Of a DNA stretch of 64,000 nucleotides, positions 8,048 to 18,015 are shown piece after piece; the stretch's first letter is position 1; each line of letters opens with the position of its first letter. The position numbers and the translations under genes are program-made. The notes under the pieces were generated by a model, which did not search any database, was not told the origin of the DNA, and saw nothing but the letters and a program-made list of their open reading frames with translations. The DNA is from an uncultured Muribaculaceae bacterium. Its GTDB lineage: Bacteria > Bacteroidota > Bacteroidia > Bacteroidales > Muribaculaceae. Where the stretch lies: positions 90,912 through 154,911 of the forward strand of contig CAJUQP010000003.1 of assembly GCA_910588245.1 (NCBI GenBank), written 5' to 3'.

Positions 8048-10666
8048 ATGACAGCTAACGAAATCAGAGAATCGTTCAAGTCTTTCTTTCGTGAAAAAGG
8101 TCATCAGATAGTGCCCTCGGCTCCTATGGTGATCAAAGACGACCCCACGCTGATGTTTACAAACGCGGGAATGAACCAGTTCAAGGACATAATACTCGGA
8201 AACCGTCCCGCGACCCACACGCGTGTGGCCGACAGCCAGAAATGTCTACGCGTATCGGGCAAACATAATGATCTCGAGGAAGTCGGACATGACACATACC
8301 ACCATACCATGTTTGAGATGCTCGGCAACTGGTCGTTTGGCGACTATTTCAAGAAAGAAGCTATCGACTGGGCATGGGAATATCTTGTGGATGTTCTTAA
8401 ACTGAATCCCGACCGCCTTTATGCGACAGTCTTCGAGGGATACGCTCCCGAGGGACTCGAACGCGACAATGAGGCGGCAGCCTATTGGGAGAAACATCTT
8501 CCCGCATCACACATAATCAACGGCAACCGCCACGACAACTTCTGGGAAATGGGCGACACCGGCCCTTGCGGTCCCTGTTCGGAGATACATATCGATCTCC
8601 GTCCGGAGGAAGAGAGGGAAGCTGTCGACGGCGCATCGCTTGTCAACAAAGACAATCCCCTCGTTATCGAGATATGGAACCTTGTCTTCATGCAGTATAA
8701 CCGCAAAGCCGACGGCTCTCTCGAGCCTCTTCCCGCCAAGGTAATCGACACAGGCATGGGATTCGAGCGACTCTGCATGGCTCTCCAGGGAAAGACCTCC
8801 AACTATGATACAGATGTCTTCACTCCCATCATCGACGTAATAGCCGGTCTGACCGACCTCAAATACGGTGTCGATGCAAAGACTGACATAGCAATGCGTG
8901 TCGTGGCCGATCATCTGCGCACCATCGCGTTCTCAATAGCTGACTCGCAGCTCCCCTCCAACGCCAAAGCAGGCTATGTAATCCGCAGGATACTGCGCCG
9001 TGCGGTTCGCTACGCTTACACTTTCCTCAACCGTAAAGAGGCTTTCCTCTATCGTCTCGTAGACTGCCTCGTGGAGCAGATGGGTGAATCCTATCCCGAG
9101 CTCAAGGCCCAGAAAGAACTGATCAAGAAGGTGATAAAGGAGGAAGAGGAATCATTCCTCCGCACCCTCGACAATGGAATAAAGCTGCTCGACACTCTCA
9201 TGGCAAAGGCTAAAGCAGAAGGGACAACCACCCTTTCCGGTAAAGATGCCTTCACGCTCTATGACACCTACGGATTCCCCTTAGACCTGACAGAGCTTAT
9301 CCTGCGCGAGAACGGAATGGATCTTGACCAGAAGGAATTTGACTCGGAGATGCAGAAACAGAAAGAACGCGCACGCAACGCCGCTTCCGTAGAGACCGGC
9401 GACTGGGTGGTGGTCCGTCCCGGAGAGCAGGAATTCGTGGGCTACGATCTCCAGCAGTGCGACACAGATATTCTCCGATATCGCAAAGTGAAGCAGAAAG
9501 GGAAAGAATACTATCAGATAATACTCTCCAGGACTCCCTTCTATGCGGAAATGGGTGGCCAGGTGGGCGACCGGGGCTCTCTCATTTCGGAATCGGGAGA
9601 GACAATCGAGATTTTCGACACAAAACGCGAAAACAACATCGGTGTGCATCTGTCGCATCGTCTTCCCACCAATCCGGGCGAAAGCTTCACTGCCACGATC
9701 GACTGCGGAGCACGCGCGGCGACATCAGCCAACCACTCCGCAACACACCTTCTACATGAAGCTCTCAGAGAGGTGCTCGGCACACATGTGGAGCAGAAAG
9801 GATCGTTCGTGTCACCCAACGTGCTACGTTTCGACTTCTCCCATTTCCAGAAAGTCACTCCCGAAGAGCTCCGCAAGGTTGAGCACATCGTGAATGCCAG
9901 AATCCGCAAGGCGATGCCTCTGGAAGAGGCTCGCGAGATGCCAATCGACGAGGCACGCAAAATGGGCGCTATGGCCCTCTTCGGTGAGAAATACGGAGAT
10001 AAGGTCAGAGTCGTGAAATATGGCTCATCAGTTGAACTCTGTGGTGGAACCCATGTCTGCAATACCGGTAATATCGGAATGGTACGCATACTTTCCGAAA
10101 GCTCCATTGCCGCGGGCATACGCCGCATTGAGGCCGTGACTGCCGCAGGCGTTGAGGATCTTCTCGATGATTTCCAGGACACAATGAAAGACGTGTGTGC
10201 TTTCCTCGGGAATTCCTCCAACATCAGGGCTGCTGTTGAAAAGACAATCAAAGAGAACGCCGAACTTCACAAACAGGCAGAAGAATTCCTGGCAGAACGC
10301 ACACGTAACCTTTCTGCAGATGTTCTCCAGAACGCCACAGAGGTTAACGGCGTGACCGTATGTCGCCTTTCAGGTCCCCGTATGCCGGAGGTTGTCAAGA
10401 ATGTTGCTTTCAATATCCGTAAGGATTCCCCAGTACACACCGTATTCATCGGCACGACCATGTCGGGCGACAAACCACTTCTCACCCTCATGATCTCCGA
10501 CGATCTCGTGAACCAGGGCCTCAACGCCTCCCAGATCATCCGTGAAGCCGCCAAACTGATCAAGGGCGGCGGCGGCGGTCAGCCCTTCTTCGCACAGGCC
10601 GGCGGTAAGGACGCCGATGGTCTTTCAGCAGCTTCCGACAAGATTCTCGAGCTCCTGAAAATCTGA
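8048..10666 (+). CDS. alaS: Alanine--tRNA ligase
   Basis: The enzyme charges tRNA-Ala with alanine in the cytosol. At 872 residues it has the full class II synthetase: N-terminal catalytic core (motif 1 region [13 protein letters not shown], motif 2 region [21 protein letters not shown], and a GMGFERL motif 3 region), then the editing domain with His562/His566 (NHSATHLLH) and the Cys665 GGTH motif. It ends with the C-Ala domain, which includes the Gly-rich [14 protein letters not shown] near residue 840. The editing zinc ligands look complete, so mischarged Ser or Gly should be hydrolysed. It is a single gene with its own promoter and a strong terminator. Confidence 0.98.
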   Translation: MTANEIRESFKSFFREKGHQIVPSAPMVIKDDPTLMFTNAGMNQFKDIILGNRPATHTRVADSQKCLRVSGKHNDLEEVGHDTYHHTMFEMLGNWSFGDYFKKEAIDWAWEYLVDVLKLNPDRLYATVFEGYAPEGLERDNEAAAYWEKHLPASHIINGNRHDNFWEMGDTGPCGPCSEIHIDLRPEEEREAVDGASLVNKDNPLVIEIWNLVFMQYNRKADGSLEPLPAKVIDTGMGFERLCMALQGKTSNYDTDVFTPIIDVIAGLTDLKYGVDAKTDIAMRVVADHLRTIAFSIADSQLPSNAKAGYVIRRILRRAVRYAYTFLNRKEAFLYRLVDCLVEQMGESYPELKAQKELIKKVIKEEEESFLRTLDNGIKLLDTLMAKAKAEGTTTLSGKDAFTLYDTYGFPLDLTELILRENGMDLDQKEFDSEMQKQKERARNAASVETGDWVVVRPGEQEFVGYDLQQCDTDILRYRKVKQKGKEYYQIILSRTPFYAEMGGQVGDRGSLISESGETIEIFDTKRENNIGVHLSHRLPTNPGESFTATIDCGARAATSANHSATHLLHEALREVLGTHVEQKGSFVSPNVLRFDFSHFQKVTPEELRKVEHIVNARIRKAMPLEEAREMPIDEARKMGAMALFGEKYGDKVRVVKYGSSVELCGGTHVCNTGNIGMVRILSESSIAAGIRRIEAVTAAGVEDLLDDFQDTMKDVCAFLGNSSNIRAAVEKTIKENAELHKQAEEFLAERTRNLSADVLQNATEVNGVTVCRLSGPRMPEVVKNVAFNIRKDSPVHTVFIGTTMSGDKPLLTLMISDDLVNQGLNASQIIREAAKLIKGGGGGQPFFAQAGGKDADGLSAASDKILELLKI

Positions 10667-10687
10667 TGTGACACCTTATATCTTCTT

Positions 10688-10736
10688 AATGATGAAGGCC
10701 GTCCGGGTATATACATGCCGGACGGCCTTCATCATT
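10688..10736 (+). terminator. Strong terminator after alaS
   Basis: A perfect 19-base stem (10688-10706 with 10718-10736) and an 11-base loop lie 21 bases after the alaS stop. The T-run is weak, but the stem is exceptionally long. Confidence 0.8.
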
Positions 10737-10908
10737 ACTTGCAATAAGTTTGCATCGTGAAACGATAAAATAGCATCTGTCATGTAACATTTCAACTTTT
10801 GGATTGTCTTATAATTGATGGCATGCTATATTGGATTGGCATGAATCGACATAAAGCCATCCCATCGTGTCATCCGGCCACACAGTCAATCATAAAACAA
10901 GAATATAT

Positions 10909-11436
10909 ATGAATAAAAAACCGTTCGCATATCGGATGCTTGTCTTCGGACTGACGGTCATCGCTGCCGCGATGACATTCTCGGCTGCTGCCGAATCATA
11001 TATAATCGTAGGGAAAAACGCCAAGGTTTTCGACGGGCCAAACTCCGACTACGTGACCTTAAATCAGAAGAATCAGGAAGTGGCACCCCTTCCGGGCATG
11101 GCGTTCAAGGAAATAGAGGACAATGCAGGATGGACTATGGTGGAATACTCCCCCGGACTGCGTGGATATATCTCTGATATTGTCAAGGTGAGCCGGTCGG
11201 TGATGCCCAAACCAGGCACCTACACCGTCGCCAACAAAAAAACTGACAAATTGCAGGCAGAGAAGACCGCCGACGGATGGAATGCCACCGTAGGATCAAA
11301 AACCTATAAAGGGAAGGCTTTCGGCAATGTCGTGGTGTTTTTCGGCGCCGACAATAATCCTATGTATACCCTGACAGATCTCGGGCAGGGAGGCGTTGTG
11401 ATGTGCTATGACAATGCCGTCACCAATTTTTTCTAA
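10909..11436 (+). CDS. Secreted SH3-like domain protein
   Basis: The 175-residue product has a clear signal peptide (MNKKPFAYRMLVFGLTVIAAAM..., cleavage likely after SAAAES). A bacterial SH3-like segment (about 30-90: VGKNAKVFDGPNSDYVTL, then GWTMVEYSPGLRGYISD) follows. The C-terminal half has a tail of small beta strands containing an FFGADNNPMYTL motif, whose family I do not recognise. It is probably periplasmic and may bind cell-wall material. The ATG at 10909 gives the signal peptide; an upstream start at 10867 would add 14 polar residues and spoil it. It is convergent with the EFR1 gene, leaving an 8-base gap. Confidence 0.75.
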   Translation: MNKKPFAYRMLVFGLTVIAAAMTFSAAAESYIIVGKNAKVFDGPNSDYVTLNQKNQEVAPLPGMAFKEIEDNAGWTMVEYSPGLRGYISDIVKVSRSVMPKPGTYTVANKKTDKLQAEKTADGWNATVGSKTYKGKAFGNVVVFFGADNNPMYTLTDLGQGGVVMCYDNAVTNFF

Positions 11437-11444
11437 ACGACTTC

Positions 11445-12230
11445 TTATTTCAGGACAGGGATATCGCGCTCCGGGAAAAGGTACTGTCCCTTGCCGCGTG
11501 TAAACGAGCCATAGGCCACGGCCCGTTCCGGGCATGAATGATAGCATCTCAGACACGACATGCAATCATCACCCCAGACAGGCCTCCCCTCCTTCATGCT
11601 GATATTGCCACACGGACAGACAGATGCGCATCTGCCACAGCCTACACATGCGTCCGTGGAATGCCATAGAGAACGAATTATGCCCCATTTTTTGAAAACA
11701 GGATACACAAGCCGTGTTTTCAGACGGGGCATACTTCCTCTTGTCACGTAAATTCCCCTTTTCTTTCCGGAAATCCCGGCTGCAATCTCTTTTATGCGTA
11801 GCGGAGCCTCAACAAGTTTCCTCGCCTCGACATCAGCCGGATCCACGTCAAAGCCCGGCAAAAGCACATAATTATTGGGCATGATCACGCTCCAGACAGA
11901 TTCAAGGCACACATCATATCTCGCCAGCCAGCTCTCCAACATCTCCGGAGCGAGGGCAACCTCGTCGCCACATGTCATCACACACCATACCCTCACTCCA
12001 TCTTTCCTGACGTTTCTCCAGAATTCTTTGCCAAGCGACTTGATGAAACCCTCCACAACAGGCGAGACACCCCATGAATAGACAGGGACAACAAAACCTA
12101 TCTGATCATCCGTCATGGGAACATCCGACACCCCTTTATCAAATATCGACACTACTCTCTCATCAAGCACATTCGCAAGACACATTGCCACATACCGGGT
12201 ATTGCCCGTTCCGGAGAAATAATATATCAT
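11445..12230 (-). CDS. EFR1-type flavodoxin/ferredoxin fusion protein
   Basis: The 261-residue protein joins an N-terminal flavodoxin-like fold, with the FMN phosphate loop FSGTGNTRYVA, to two C-terminal [4Fe-4S] ferredoxin motifs (CVGCGRCASVCPC and CMSCLRCYHSCP). This is the EFR1 arrangement known in anaerobes, which moves electrons between flavin and iron-sulfur partners; the redox partner is not evident. It is cytosolic with no signal peptide. I chose the ATG at 12230, directly in front of the flavodoxin strand, rather than the start at 12284. It is the last gene of a minus-strand run that begins at udk. Confidence 0.88.
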   Translation of the reverse strand: MIYYFSGTGNTRYVAMCLANVLDERVVSIFDKGVSDVPMTDDQIGFVVPVYSWGVSPVVEGFIKSLGKEFWRNVRKDGVRVWCVMTCGDEVALAPEMLESWLARYDVCLESVWSVIMPNNYVLLPGFDVDPADVEARKLVEAPLRIKEIAAGISGKKRGIYVTRGSMPRLKTRLVYPVFKKWGIIRSLWHSTDACVGCGRCASVCPCGNISMKEGRPVWGDDCMSCLRCYHSCPERAVAYGSFTRGKGQYLFPERDIPVLK

Positions 12231-12255
12231 AACTTTGTTGAATGGTGTTTGTGGG

Positions 12256-13299
12256 TCATACTGCGGTAAAGATCTTGAACACAAGCTCTTTCAGCAACTC
12301 ATATTCATTTTGTGTCGAGCCTATCCCCTTGCTCTGGGTGTCGTATTCCCTTATGGCATGCACGGCGGCGAGAGCCTGCCGCGCGTTATAACGCGACAGA
12401 CCGTCGCGGTAGTCGCGCAGGGCATACTGATTCTTCAGATCAAGAGCGGCGACGAGCGAGGCGTCGCTCTTGTCTCTGGTGACGGTGGCTATGAATAGCC
12501 TCGAAAAGAATCCGAACAGAGTGGCCACGATCATGACCCCGGGATTCTGCTTTGGGTTTCTCGAGAAATACTCCACTATAAGCATCGCTTTCGGGTAATC
12601 TTTTCTTGCCATTGCCCTGACGAGCTCGTAGGTGTTAAAGTCTTTTGAAATGCCGATATTTCGCTCTATAAGCTCTGCAGATATTCTCTTCACGTCAGGG
12701 CCCGCAGCAACAATCAGTTTGTCAATTTCCCCGAAAAGTTTGCTCAGAGGGTTTCCTATATAGTCGCACAGGAGCGTGACCGCTTTCTCATCTATACCAA
12801 GGCCCTTTGAATTGCAGTAGTCGGCAATAGGCGCGGCCAACTGATAATCGCGCAGACTGTCGCTTCTGAACACAACGCATTCCGCATCTTTTGCCTTTTT
12901 CATAAGCGCGGACGTAGCAGAGAGAGCATCACCTTTATATATTACGGCAAGCACTGTCGACGGATTAGGACGCCCCACATACGACGCGAGCTTGTCAAGT
13001 TGCGATTTTGCCTGCCACATCGTCTGGGCTTCCTTGAGCAAGACAAGCTGACGTTCAGCCATGACGGGATACTGCTGAGCGCAACCGATCACCTTACCGA
13101 TTTCCGCATCCGCGCCATAAAATGTAATGAGGTTGAAATCACGGTCTGCCTCATCGACGACATAATTCTCAAGAGCCTTGCAGATCTCGTCGATATAATA
13201 GGTTTCCTCTCCCATCAATATGTAGACAGGGGAAAACTTTTTCTTTTTTATGTCCGTCATGACTTCACGGAATGACGGTCCTGCCGCTTTCTTGGCCAT
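12256..13299 (-). CDS. holA: DNA polymerase III subunit delta
   Basis: The 347-residue product matches the clamp-loader delta subunit, which opens the beta clamp during replication. Visible features are the N-terminal YILMGEETYYIDEICKALE, the VLLKEAQTMW strand, FRSDSLRDYQL, LCDYIGNPLSKLFGEIDKL, and a C-terminal helical collar domain (KDFNTYELVRAMARKDYPKAM, then YNARQALAAVHAIREYDTQSKG). The ATG at 13299 starts MAKKAAGPSF, a normal N-terminus. An upstream extension of 43 residues would overlap the CPBP gene. It sits between the EFR1 gene and CPBP protease gene. Confidence 0.93.
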   Translation of the reverse strand: MAKKAAGPSFREVMTDIKKKKFSPVYILMGEETYYIDEICKALENYVVDEADRDFNLITFYGADAEIGKVIGCAQQYPVMAERQLVLLKEAQTMWQAKSQLDKLASYVGRPNPSTVLAVIYKGDALSATSALMKKAKDAECVVFRSDSLRDYQLAAPIADYCNSKGLGIDEKAVTLLCDYIGNPLSKLFGEIDKLIVAAGPDVKRISAELIERNIGISKDFNTYELVRAMARKDYPKAMLIVEYFSRNPKQNPGVMIVATLFGFFSRLFIATVTRDKSDASLVAALDLKNQYALRDYRDGLSRYNARQALAAVHAIREYDTQSKGIGSTQNEYELLKELVFKIFTAV

Positions 13300-13306
13300 A
13301 ATTAAG

Positions 13307-14209
13307 TCATATAGTGGATTGTGGAACACGCTTGAACAGCGTATTCCTGAAATGGAAGAAAAACAAAGCGGTGGCCGCAAGACTGAAGACGGCAGCCCAG
13401 GGTAGCGACCCGTCGGTGGTGGCGCCAATATTGCCTACAGGGTCGCCGCTGCCTTCGCCGCATATCAAGGCTGAGACAACCACTATGGAATTGTTCAAGG
13501 CATGTGCGAAGACCGAAGGCCAGATACTCCCGGTCCATACGAGAAGATATCCGAAAAAGGCTCCCATCAGAAGCCGGGGGAAAAAACCGAAAAACTGGAA
13601 ATGGACTGCGCTGAAAATAGCCGCAGCTCCCCATACAGCCACCCCCTTGCCAACTCCTGAGTCACTGAAGATACTCTGCATGGTTCCGCGGAAAAACACC
13701 TCTTCAGAAAAACCAGTCAGAACACCGATCACACATACCCCTGCAATCATCTGCCAGAATCCGCTGGCGGAAAGCGCAAGCTCCGACACTTCTCCATTAG
13801 CTCTCTCCCATTCCCTGAGCGTAGCTTCGATTCCGGCTGCCCATTCGGGGAAATGAATCTGCTCGTTCCAGATAATAAGCTGGTTCATTGCCGGCAAAGC
13901 AAGCACGTAGACAATAACTACACCTATATAGGCGCGGATACCGGGGCTGGACGCTAATCCAAGGAATTTCAGGGGATGCCCGGAGGAGAACCGTGCCGTA
14001 AGCCAAGCAGGCACACAAAACGCCAACAAACATTGCACAACAGAAGTGAGTAGCACAGCCGTGCGTCCGTTTATGGCAGGGACTTCCATGAGGACGGCCC
14101 CGATTCCGGCAGCGACCAGAAGGAGGAAGAAGAACGATGTGAAAAGCACCAGAAGCCTCACGCCGGTCGATCTTCTCAGCATCCCCAGAGGGTTATGGTT
14201 CTCACACAT
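13307..14209 (-). CDS. CPBP family intramembrane glutamic endopeptidase
   Basis: The 300-residue polytopic membrane protein has the Abi/CPBP motifs: Glu169-Glu170 and Arg174 (SEEVFFRG), His203 (FSAVHFQFFG) and His236..Asn240 (FAHALNN). These are the proposed catalytic and metal or water-binding residues of this family, related to Rce1 prenyl-protein proteases. Around eight hydrophobic stretches are seen. The substrate is unknown; relatives act in bacteriocin self-immunity or protein maturation. The start overlaps the lptB stop by 8 bases, so the two are probably translationally coupled. Confidence 0.9.
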   Translation of the reverse strand: MCENHNPLGMLRRSTGVRLLVLFTSFFFLLLVAAGIGAVLMEVPAINGRTAVLLTSVVQCLLAFCVPAWLTARFSSGHPLKFLGLASSPGIRAYIGVVIVYVLALPAMNQLIIWNEQIHFPEWAAGIEATLREWERANGEVSELALSASGFWQMIAGVCVIGVLTGFSEEVFFRGTMQSIFSDSGVGKGVAVWGAAAIFSAVHFQFFGFFPRLLMGAFFGYLLVWTGSIWPSVFAHALNNSIVVVSALICGEGSGDPVGNIGATTDGSLPWAAVFSLAATALFFFHFRNTLFKRVPQSTI

Positions 14210-15128
14210 TGAAATTTTTCCTTGTGAATATGAAATCGCGTCCGAGATACTTCTCCCTTACCACCGGATTGGCAGCAAGCTGTTCGCTCGTGCCCTGGAA
14301 AAGGATCTTACCCTCAAACAAAAGATAGGCACGGTCGGTGATACGCAGAGTCTCCTGCGCATTGTGGTCGGTGATGAGAATACCGATATTCTTCGATTTC
14401 AGTTTATAGACAATTTCCTGGATATCAGACACAGCAATGGGATCGACACCTGCGAACGGCTCATCAAGCATTATAAACTTCGGATTGATGGCAAGACAGC
14501 GCGCTATCTCCGTGCGCCGTCGCTCTCCTCCTGAAAGCTGATCACCAAGGTTCTTCCTGACCTTCTCCAGTCGGAATTCAGCTATCAGGCTCTCCAGTTT
14601 CTCTTTCTGATATTCCGCGGAAGTGGGGGTCATCTCAAGCACGGCCCTTATATTGTTCTCCACGCTCAATTTCCTGAATACGGATGGCTCCTGCGCCAGA
14701 TAGCCGATTCCAAGCTGAGCCCTCTTATAGACCGGGTAGCCTGTTATATCGTGATCGTCGAGAAAAATCTTCCCTTCATTGGGCGTGATGAGGCCGGTCG
14801 TCATATAGAAGGTAGTGGTCTTTCCGGCACCATTCGGTCCGAGCAACCCTACGATCTCACCCTGCGACACATCGATCGAAACATGGTTGGCAACCGTACG
14901 CTTTCCATATCTCTTCACGAGATTGTCTGTGCGAAGCACACCCTTCTCGGGCGCAGTGGACGTCATCACCACTTCGGCCGAACCTTCAGGCGATGATATC
15001 TCTACGTCTTCACTGACCGTCACACTCCTCATATCAGGTTCGGCAGCGTTCTCCATCTCCGCAGCCTTTTCTTCCTCCTCCGGAGAAAGACCGGTTTTAC
15101 TGTTTTTAGAGAAAGCGAATATCTTCAT
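14202..15128 (-). CDS. lptB: LPS export ABC transporter ATP-binding protein LptB
   Basis: The ATPase powers extraction of lipopolysaccharide from the inner membrane by LptFG. Walker A is at 97-105 (GPNGAGKTT), the signature is LSGGERRR, and Walker B is FIMLDEPFAGVDP with a following VSDIQEIV; the switch His is in ITDHNAQETL. LptB is normally about 240 residues; this one is 308 because of an N-terminal acidic, low-complexity extension of about 60 residues (EEEEKAAEMENAAEPD). The core could also start at Met55 (position 14966). The gene overlaps the udk stop by 4 bases. Confidence 0.9.
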   Translation of the reverse strand: MKIFAFSKNSKTGLSPEEEEKAAEMENAAEPDMRSVTVSEDVEISSPEGSAEVVMTSTAPEKGVLRTDNLVKRYGKRTVANHVSIDVSQGEIVGLLGPNGAGKTTTFYMTTGLITPNEGKIFLDDHDITGYPVYKRAQLGIGYLAQEPSVFRKLSVENNIRAVLEMTPTSAEYQKEKLESLIAEFRLEKVRKNLGDQLSGGERRRTEIARCLAINPKFIMLDEPFAGVDPIAVSDIQEIVYKLKSKNIGILITDHNAQETLRITDRAYLLFEGKILFQGTSEQLAANPVVREKYLGRDFIFTRKNFNV

Positions 15129-15754
15129 GACTCACAACGGTTACAGGTGGATATAAGAGAGCGGATATAATCCGTAAGGAGCTTTATGGCCACATTGTTG
15201 TTGCCTCCCTGAGGCACGATAAGATCGGCATATCGCTTTGAAGGCTCTATATAAAGCTCGTGCATGGGCTTAAGGGTTTCCTGGTAACGGTCTATGACCA
15301 TCTGCGGAGTGCGTCCACGCTCTATGCAATCGCGCGATATCACCCTTATCAGACGTTCGTCAGCATCAGCGTCAACAAAGACCTTTACATCGAGCATATC
15401 GCGTAAAGGCTTGTCGGTCAGCACAAGGATACCCTCCACTACGACTACCTCCCGTGGATAGACCGTCACGGTCTCTTTCATACGCGAGCAGGTTAGAAAA
15501 TCATAGGTAGGCATCTCTATCTTCTCACCGTTTCTGAGCATGTCCAGATGTTTGCAAAGCAACGGCCATTCTATCGATGCGGGTTCGTCATAGTTCATCT
15601 TAAGTCTCTCCTCAAGAGGGATATGTGCGTTGTCCTTGTAGTAGCAGTCCTGGGGCATGACCGCAACCTCATCTTTCGGGAGCGATTCTATGATCTTGCG
15701 GACAACCGTGGTCTTTCCGGACCCGGTGCCGCCTGCGATTCCGATTACCAACAT
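15125..15754 (-). CDS. udk: Uridine kinase
   Basis: The 209-residue enzyme phosphorylates uridine and cytidine in pyrimidine salvage. It has a P-loop GGTGSGKTTVV near residues 8-18, the conserved QDCYYKD, NYDEPASIEWPLL and PTYDFLTCSR segments, VVVVEGILVL (Walker B) and the lid RVISRDCIERGR. Length and motifs match the Udk family. It is first in a minus-strand operon leading to lptB and the CPBP protease, with a promoter nearly 200 bases upstream and therefore a long leader. Confidence 0.95.
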   Translation of the reverse strand: MLVIGIAGGTGSGKTTVVRKIIESLPKDEVAVMPQDCYYKDNAHIPLEERLKMNYDEPASIEWPLLCKHLDMLRNGEKIEMPTYDFLTCSRMKETVTVYPREVVVVEGILVLTDKPLRDMLDVKVFVDADADERLIRVISRDCIERGRTPQMVIDRYQETLKPMHELYIEPSKRYADLIVPQGGNNNVAIKLLTDYIRSLISTCNRCES

Positions 15755-15946
15755 AAGCGGTTTTAATAATTTACATTTTTACAAGCCCCGGGAGACATAC
15801 TCTCCGGCATAACTTCTGCAGAAAGTGGCAGAATTTACCGAAGGAGAGTCGACCGTAAGCTTGTTTTTTTGTTATATGGAAAGAGAACCGTAATCCGGGC
15901 CATATCTCTTTCATATGATCATGACCCGGCGATCCGCTTCTGATGG

Positions 15947-15977
15947 CAAAATTAATAAAATTATCGGAAGAGAGCAA
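15947..15977 (-). promoter_or_regulatory. udk operon promoter
   Basis: On the minus strand TTG (15977-15975), 20 bases, TAATTTTG (15954-15947). This predicts a leader of about 185 bases before udk. Confidence 0.65.
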
Positions 15978-16058
15978 CTTGACACTCTTTTCTTATTGCT
16001 CCTTTACCGATAATTTATTCCTTTTGTCGTTTAAATAATGAGATTGGCATTTTTTTAT

Positions 16059-16066
16059 TAATTTTG
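16059..16066 (+). promoter_or_regulatory. -7 box for the mlaE-mlaF genes
   Basis: TAATTTTG fits TAnnTTTG; a -33 element at normal spacing is not obvious. Confidence 0.45.
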
Positions 16067-16162
16067 CAGAGAAATAAAACGGGGTACATCCCAGCCGGAC
16101 TATCCTCCGGCCGAGATGCCATCTGTTAAAGGCCTCGTGAAATAAAACCAAATATTTATCAA

Positions 16163-16909
16163 ATGGTCGTATCTTCGATTGCTTCATTCGGACGCTACTG
16201 CATGTTTCTGACCCAGGTGTTCCGCCTGCCAGACAAAGGGAAAGTGTTTTTCAGCCGTCTGATTTTCGAAATAAGCAAACTGGGAGTGGATTCCATCCCG
16301 CTGGTGATAATCATATCTCTCTTTATCGGGGCAGTCATCACCATACAGATGACCCTCAACATAGTCTCTCCCCTCATTCCATCGTATTCCACAGGTCTCG
16401 CCACCCGAGAGATCCTGCTTCTCGAATTCTCCTCGACCATGATGAGCCTGATCCTCGCCGGAAAGGTAGGAAGCAATATCGCCTCAGAGATAGGCACTAT
16501 GAGGGTCACCGAGCAGATCGACGCCCTGGAGATCATGGGGATCAATTCCGCCAATTTTATTGTGCTGCCTAAAGTGATAGGATTCGTTTTCTTCGTGCCG
16601 GTGCTCTGCGTGCTCTCGATGTTCATGGGTCTTATTGGCGGATGGTTTATCGCGGAATTCACTACGATGCTTTCAGTCGAGAATTATGTGTTCGGCATCC
16701 AGTCGTTCTTCAAGGAATGGTATGTCTGGTATGGCATAATCAAGACCGTTGTCTTCGCGTTCCTGATCACTACGATCGCGGCATACTATGGCTATTTCGT
16801 AAAGGGTGGATCGCTCGAGGTAGGACAGGCCTCGACAAAGGCCGTGGTGTCAAGCTCTATAATTATTCTTCTCGCCGACGTTGTGCTCACCAAACTCCTG
16901 CTGCAGTGA
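16163..16909 (+). CDS. mlaE: ABC transporter permease, MlaE family
   Basis: The 248-residue membrane protein belongs to the MlaE/YrbE family of permeases that move phospholipids or other lipids between the two membranes. Visible hallmarks are SIPLVIIISLFIGAVITIQM, EFSSTMMSLILAGKVGSNIASEIGTMRVTEQIDALEIMGIN (the conserved EQIDAL loop), and the C-terminal VGQASTKAVVSSSIIILLAD. It is followed 92 bases later by the matching ATPase; no MCE-domain substrate-binding partner is in the window. Length is normal. Confidence 0.93.
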   Translation: MVVSSIASFGRYCMFLTQVFRLPDKGKVFFSRLIFEISKLGVDSIPLVIIISLFIGAVITIQMTLNIVSPLIPSYSTGLATREILLLEFSSTMMSLILAGKVGSNIASEIGTMRVTEQIDALEIMGINSANFIVLPKVIGFVFFVPVLCVLSMFMGLIGGWFIAEFTTMLSVENYVFGIQSFFKEWYVWYGIIKTVVFAFLITTIAAYYGYFVKGGSLEVGQASTKAVVSSSIIILLADVVLTKLLLQ

Positions 16910-17001
16910 CAAAACTCCGTCGGCGGTGATATAGCCCTGCGCCGCGCGCATTTTTAAAGAAGCGGCATCCATAGCCGCAGTCAAACAAGAGAACAATCAT
17001 A

Positions 17002-17784
17002 ATGATAGAGGCAAAAAACATATCGAAATGGTTTGACGGACAGAGAGTGCTCTACGACATCTCAGCCACTTTCCAGACCGGCAAGACAAACCTTATCATA
17101 GGCCAGAGTGGATCGGGCAAAACTGTGTTCATGAAATGTCTTATCGGGCTTCTGACTCCGGAAGAGGGATCAATACTCTATGACGGGCGCATGTTCCGGT
17201 CGATGAACAATCAACAGAAGCGTGCGCTGCGCGCAGAGATAGGGATGCTTTTCCAAGGCTCGGCATTATTCGACAACGAGACCGTGCTCGGCAACGTAAT
17301 GTTTCCATTAAAAATGTTCAGCCCACTCAGTTCGGCGGAGCAGCTTGAGAGAGCGCATTTCTGCATCAACCGTGTCGGTCTTACGAACGCCGACGACAAG
17401 TATCCCTCCGAGATTTCGGGAGGTATGCAGAAACGTGTGGCGATAGCCAGAGCCATCGCGCTCAATCCCAAATACCTATTCTGCGATGAACCGAATTCCG
17501 GACTTGACCCTAAGACCTCGATACTCATTGACGAGCTTCTGAGCGACATAACCCACGAATACGGAATCACGACGATTATCAATACCCACGACATGAACTC
17601 AGTGCTCGGAATCGGGGAGAACATCGTCTTCATCAACAAGGGCCACTGCGACTGGCAAGGGTCTGACCGCAATATATTCAGAAGCACAAACGAAGATCTC
17701 AACAATTTCGTGTTCGCCTCAAAGCTCTTCAAAGAAGTCAAGACATTCCTCGAGAGAGAATATGAGGCGGAGGAAGACATCTGA
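17002..17784 (+). CDS. mlaF: ABC transporter ATP-binding protein, MlaF family
   Basis: The 260-residue ATPase pairs with the MlaE permease upstream. It has Walker A IIGQSGSGKTVFMK, signature EISGGMQKRVAIARAIA, Walker B YLFCDEPNSGLDP and the switch His in IINTHDMNSVL. GGMQKR and DEPNSGLDP are typical of MlaF-type lipid importer ATPases. Phe and Arg residues near the C-terminus (FASKLFKEVKTFLE) are characteristic. A rho-independent terminator follows within 16 bases, closing the two-gene unit. Confidence 0.94.
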   Translation: MIEAKNISKWFDGQRVLYDISATFQTGKTNLIIGQSGSGKTVFMKCLIGLLTPEEGSILYDGRMFRSMNNQQKRALRAEIGMLFQGSALFDNETVLGNVMFPLKMFSPLSSAEQLERAHFCINRVGLTNADDKYPSEISGGMQKRVAIARAIALNPKYLFCDEPNSGLDPKTSILIDELLSDITHEYGITTIINTHDMNSVLGIGENIVFINKGHCDWQGSDRNIFRSTNEDLNNFVFASKLFKEVKTFLEREYEAEEDI

Positions 17785-17799
17785 AGATCAAGCACCATG

Positions 17800-17835
17800 A
17801 ATTCCTGATTCGACAATCGAGTCAGGAATTTTTCT
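17800..17835 (+). terminator. Terminator after mlaF
   Basis: AATTCCTGA pairs with TCAGGAATT (17800-17808 with 17822-17830), extended by more pairs across one mismatch, and is followed by TTTCTTATTT. Confidence 0.85.
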
Positions 17836-18015
17836 TATTTCAACAAATTTATGTTTCGGCATTTAATATTTCAGCAGATTAAACGTTTACCATATGTAAC
17901 GATTTATAAAGAGATTGCCGGTATTCCATGCCGATAACCTTTACAAAACGTCAGCGACAACTCTTTTTTGAATCCAATATCATGAAATAATTAAAAACCA
18001 TAATAACTAATTCGG

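Larger units (their letters stand above)
15755..16162. other. Intergenic region between udk and mlaE (408 bases)
   Basis: This divergent intergenic stretch contains the udk promoter and a -7 box for mlaE (TAATTTTG at 16059-16066, with no clear -33). The 15755-15940 part would be the udk leader; I see no open frame of note and no recognisable riboswitch. Confidence 0.5.

Noticed and set aside
10737-10908. A possible promoter with TATATTGG before the SH3-like gene
   Set aside because: It matches the -7 consensus at 7 of 8 bases but there is no supporting -33; not strong enough to list.
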